Source: Proteobacteria bacterium UBA6156 (GTDB lineage: Bacteria; Pseudomonadota; Alphaproteobacteria; UBA2136; UBA6156). From it: 37,382 nucleotides of DNA. Both the position numbers and the translations under genes were made by a program. Below, piece after piece: positions 37,273-37,382 of the stretch. The notes under the pieces were generated by a model, which did not search any database, was not told the DNA's origin, and was given only the letters and a program-made list of their open reading frames with translations. The DNA lies in NCBI GenBank assembly GCA_002422365.1, contig DIUO01000007.1, positions 1-37,382 on the forward strand. The letters are read 5' to 3'. The stretch's first letter is position 1. Each line of letters begins with the position of its first letter.

Positions 37273-37382
37273 ATCTCTTCTGTTAGGTGATATTACGCTT
37301 CGCGTTCTCGTGGCTTTGCTACGGCCTACGGCCTCGCTTTCGCCAGCAGGGCCACTTGTAAAGCCATTTGCATAATTACTGG
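37273..37382. other. Right edge of window, nothing assigned
   Basis: It contains short inverted stretches (GTGGC with GCCAC, a GGCCTACGGCC block) that may belong to a repeat continuing beyond the window. No gene can be supported. Confidence 0.3.

Overview
The window reads as ordinary chromosome from a GC-rich, Gram-negative alphaproteobacterium. I infer this from the gene neighbourhoods ileS-lspA-DUF3035-like lipoprotein-M16 peptidase and lysophospholipid acyltransferase-waaA-lpxK, from an Amt ammonium transporter, and from a chemoreceptor-type signalling protein (so probably a motile lineage). I cannot place it to genus. There is no rRNA, CRISPR array, transposase or prophage gene. The + strand is G-rich even inside genes coded on the - strand, so the skew looks replication-linked, with the + strand probably leading.

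Layout. 1-12.1 kb: the 3' part of ileS, an unrecognised acidic protein, lspA, a small lipoprotein, an M16 peptidase, two tandem paralogous membrane proteins of DMT type, a - strand methyltransferase, a second M16-like subunit without its zinc motif, xseA, an M23 endopeptidase and a small membrane protein. 12.1-17.8 kb (- strand): lpxK, waaA, a DUF374-type acyltransferase, a membrane protein with cysteine-rich ends, and an MsbA-type ABC exporter. 17.9-21.5 kb (+): PAP2 phosphatase, ArnT-like glycosyltransferase and a polyprenyl-phosphate (ArnC/DPM-like) glycosyltransferase in a tight cluster. The 12-21.5 kb block is therefore dominated by lipid A and envelope biogenesis. 21.5-27.7 kb: rplU-rpmA, obgE, a PQ-loop-like membrane protein, an acetyl-CoA acetyltransferase, and a divergent pair resembling the glyoxalase II/methyltransferase pair in which both partners look degenerate. 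27.7-33.6 kb: rmuC, a secreted redoxin, a lipid kinase, an L-asparaginase, tRNA-Val(GAC), a HAD phosphatase and a lipoprotein. 33.7-37.4 kb: amt, a soluble receptor with its chemoreceptor signalling tip at the N-terminus and a Cache-like domain at the C-terminus, a short coiled-coil protein, tRNA-Gly(CCC) and a GlsB/YeaQ-family membrane protein.

The most unusual signal is not a gene. Between 21.5 and 27.7 kb four intergenic palindromic elements share a conserved TGTAC...GTACA centre. They form two subtypes with exactly conserved arm-to-arm lengths (125 nt twice, 87 nt twice). Within each copy the stem arms are complementary, but between copies the arm sequences differ by compensated changes. 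Three of the four lie between convergent genes. I do not recognise this family.

A second repeat class is a set of four degenerate heptanucleotide arrays, resembling the short tandem heptamers described in cyanobacteria. One lies in frame inside ileS and one supplies the stop codon of waaA. Other points of interest are the amt-receptor-coiled coil module, the M16 pair separated by transporters, and a GC-skew reversal over the asparaginase gene.
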